DNA of 6,512 nt from Pirellulaceae bacterium (GTDB lineage: Bacteria > Planctomycetota > Planctomycetia > Pirellulales > Pirellulaceae), in the NCBI GenBank assembly GCA_013002105.1, contig JABDKS010000067.1, positions 1 to 6,512 of the forward strand, read 5' to 3'. Positions 6,371-6,512 of this stretch are shown in pieces (the stretch's first letter is position 1; every line of letters starts with the position of its first letter). The position numbers were made by a program, and so were the translations under genes. The notes beneath the pieces were generated by a model. It searched no databases, had not been told where the DNA came from, and saw only the letters and a program-made list of their open reading frames with translations.

Positions 6371-6382
6371 TCAAATGTTTGA
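6371..6382. promoter_or_regulatory. Inverted repeat TCAAA-TG-TTTGA in the sufC-sufB gap (candidate operator half)
   Basis: A perfect 5+5 bp inverted repeat with a 2 bp spacer lies about 70 bp upstream of the sufB start. Its centre is 32 bp, close to three helical turns, from the centre of the 16 bp palindrome nearer sufB. Such spacing would suit a regulator binding two sites on one DNA face, but this is inference. I cannot assign a regulator family, and short repeats of this size also arise by chance. Confidence 0.3.
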
Positions 6383-6416
6383 TCGAAAGTGGCATGCCTT
6401 CGCACGCCATTGTTTC

Positions 6417-6512
6417 TTATACGGCTGCTTCTTCGGCTAACATCTTTTGGTTGGCCGCTTCGGCATCGGGATAGGACTCACGAATGCGGTCGTAACCTCG
6501 AGTGTGCAATTC
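6417..6512 (-). CDS. sufC: SufC, Fe-S cluster assembly ATPase (C-terminal end only, cut by window edge)
   Basis: Only the last 31 codons and a TAA stop are inside the window; the rest lies beyond the right edge. The fragment reads in frame as ELHTRGYDRIRESYPDAEAA and ends LAEEAAV. An 'EL-(3 residues)-GYD' tail is how SufC ABC ATPases usually end, for example GYDW or GYGW in other bacteria (from memory). The gene directly precedes sufB and sufD on the same strand, which makes SufC by far the likeliest identity. SufC is the cytoplasmic ATPase that binds SufB and SufD and drives Fe-S assembly on the scaffold. About 24 residues follow the GYD, a fairly long Ala/Glu-rich tail. The Walker and signature motifs cannot be checked here, so the call rests on the tail and on context. 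Confidence 0.8.
   Translation of the reverse strand, partial: ELHTRGYDRIRESYPDAEAANQKMLAEEAAV

Noticed and set aside
5834..6382. A 182-codon plus-strand open frame reaching into the sufC-sufB gap
   Set aside because: Most of it mirrors the sufB N-terminal region; no domain and no independent start signal were seen.
6384..6402. GGCATGCC palindrome flanked by CGAA and TTCG after sufC, as a terminator
   Set aside because: The pairing leaves too small a loop or needs a bulge, and no U-run follows.

Overview
The window looks like bacterial chromosome from a planctomycete, probably a Pirellulaceae/Rhodopirellula-like organism. This is inferred: archaeal-type methanofuran-branch genes sit beside a SUF iron-sulfur operon, Shine-Dalgarno signals are weak or absent, base composition is moderate, and planctomycetes are a known bacterial group carrying H4MPT-linked C1-transfer genes. 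No rRNA, tRNA, CRISPR, insertion sequence or phage gene was seen. All eight genes supported here lie on the minus strand, so the biological order runs from the right edge to the left.

Right half (6512 to 3507): the last 31 codons of a SufC-type ATPase, then complete sufB and sufD. These are the SufBC2D scaffold that assembles Fe-S clusters in the cytoplasm. The 115 bp sufC-sufB gap holds two inverted repeats, one a perfect 16 bp palindrome, which are candidate operators. A 7 bp-stem hairpin follows sufD, and a candidate sigma70-type promoter lies just beyond it.

Middle (3364 to 3044): a 106-residue DUF59/MIP18-family protein (SufT/PaaD-like), the usual kind of Fe-S maturation accessory found near suf genes.

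Left half (2920 to 302): three tightly packed genes whose best family matches are MfnD (ATP-grasp glutamate ligase), MfnF (hydantoinase/kinase-fold condensing enzyme) and MfnE (amino-acid-kinase-fold phosphate kinase). Together they would make the aminomethylfuran-glutamyl core of methanofuran/methylofuran, the formyl carrier of the tetrahydromethanopterin C1 pathway. The first two overlap by four bases (GTGA) and the last two are four bases apart. A 220 bp gap with three small hairpins follows. The first 27 codons of a probable family-4 glycosyltransferase then run off the left edge from a TTG start.

The main point of interest is a Fe-S assembly module placed directly upstream of a three-step module for an archaeal-type C1 cofactor in a bacterium. 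The families are known, so this is an unusual neighbourhood rather than a clearly new system.
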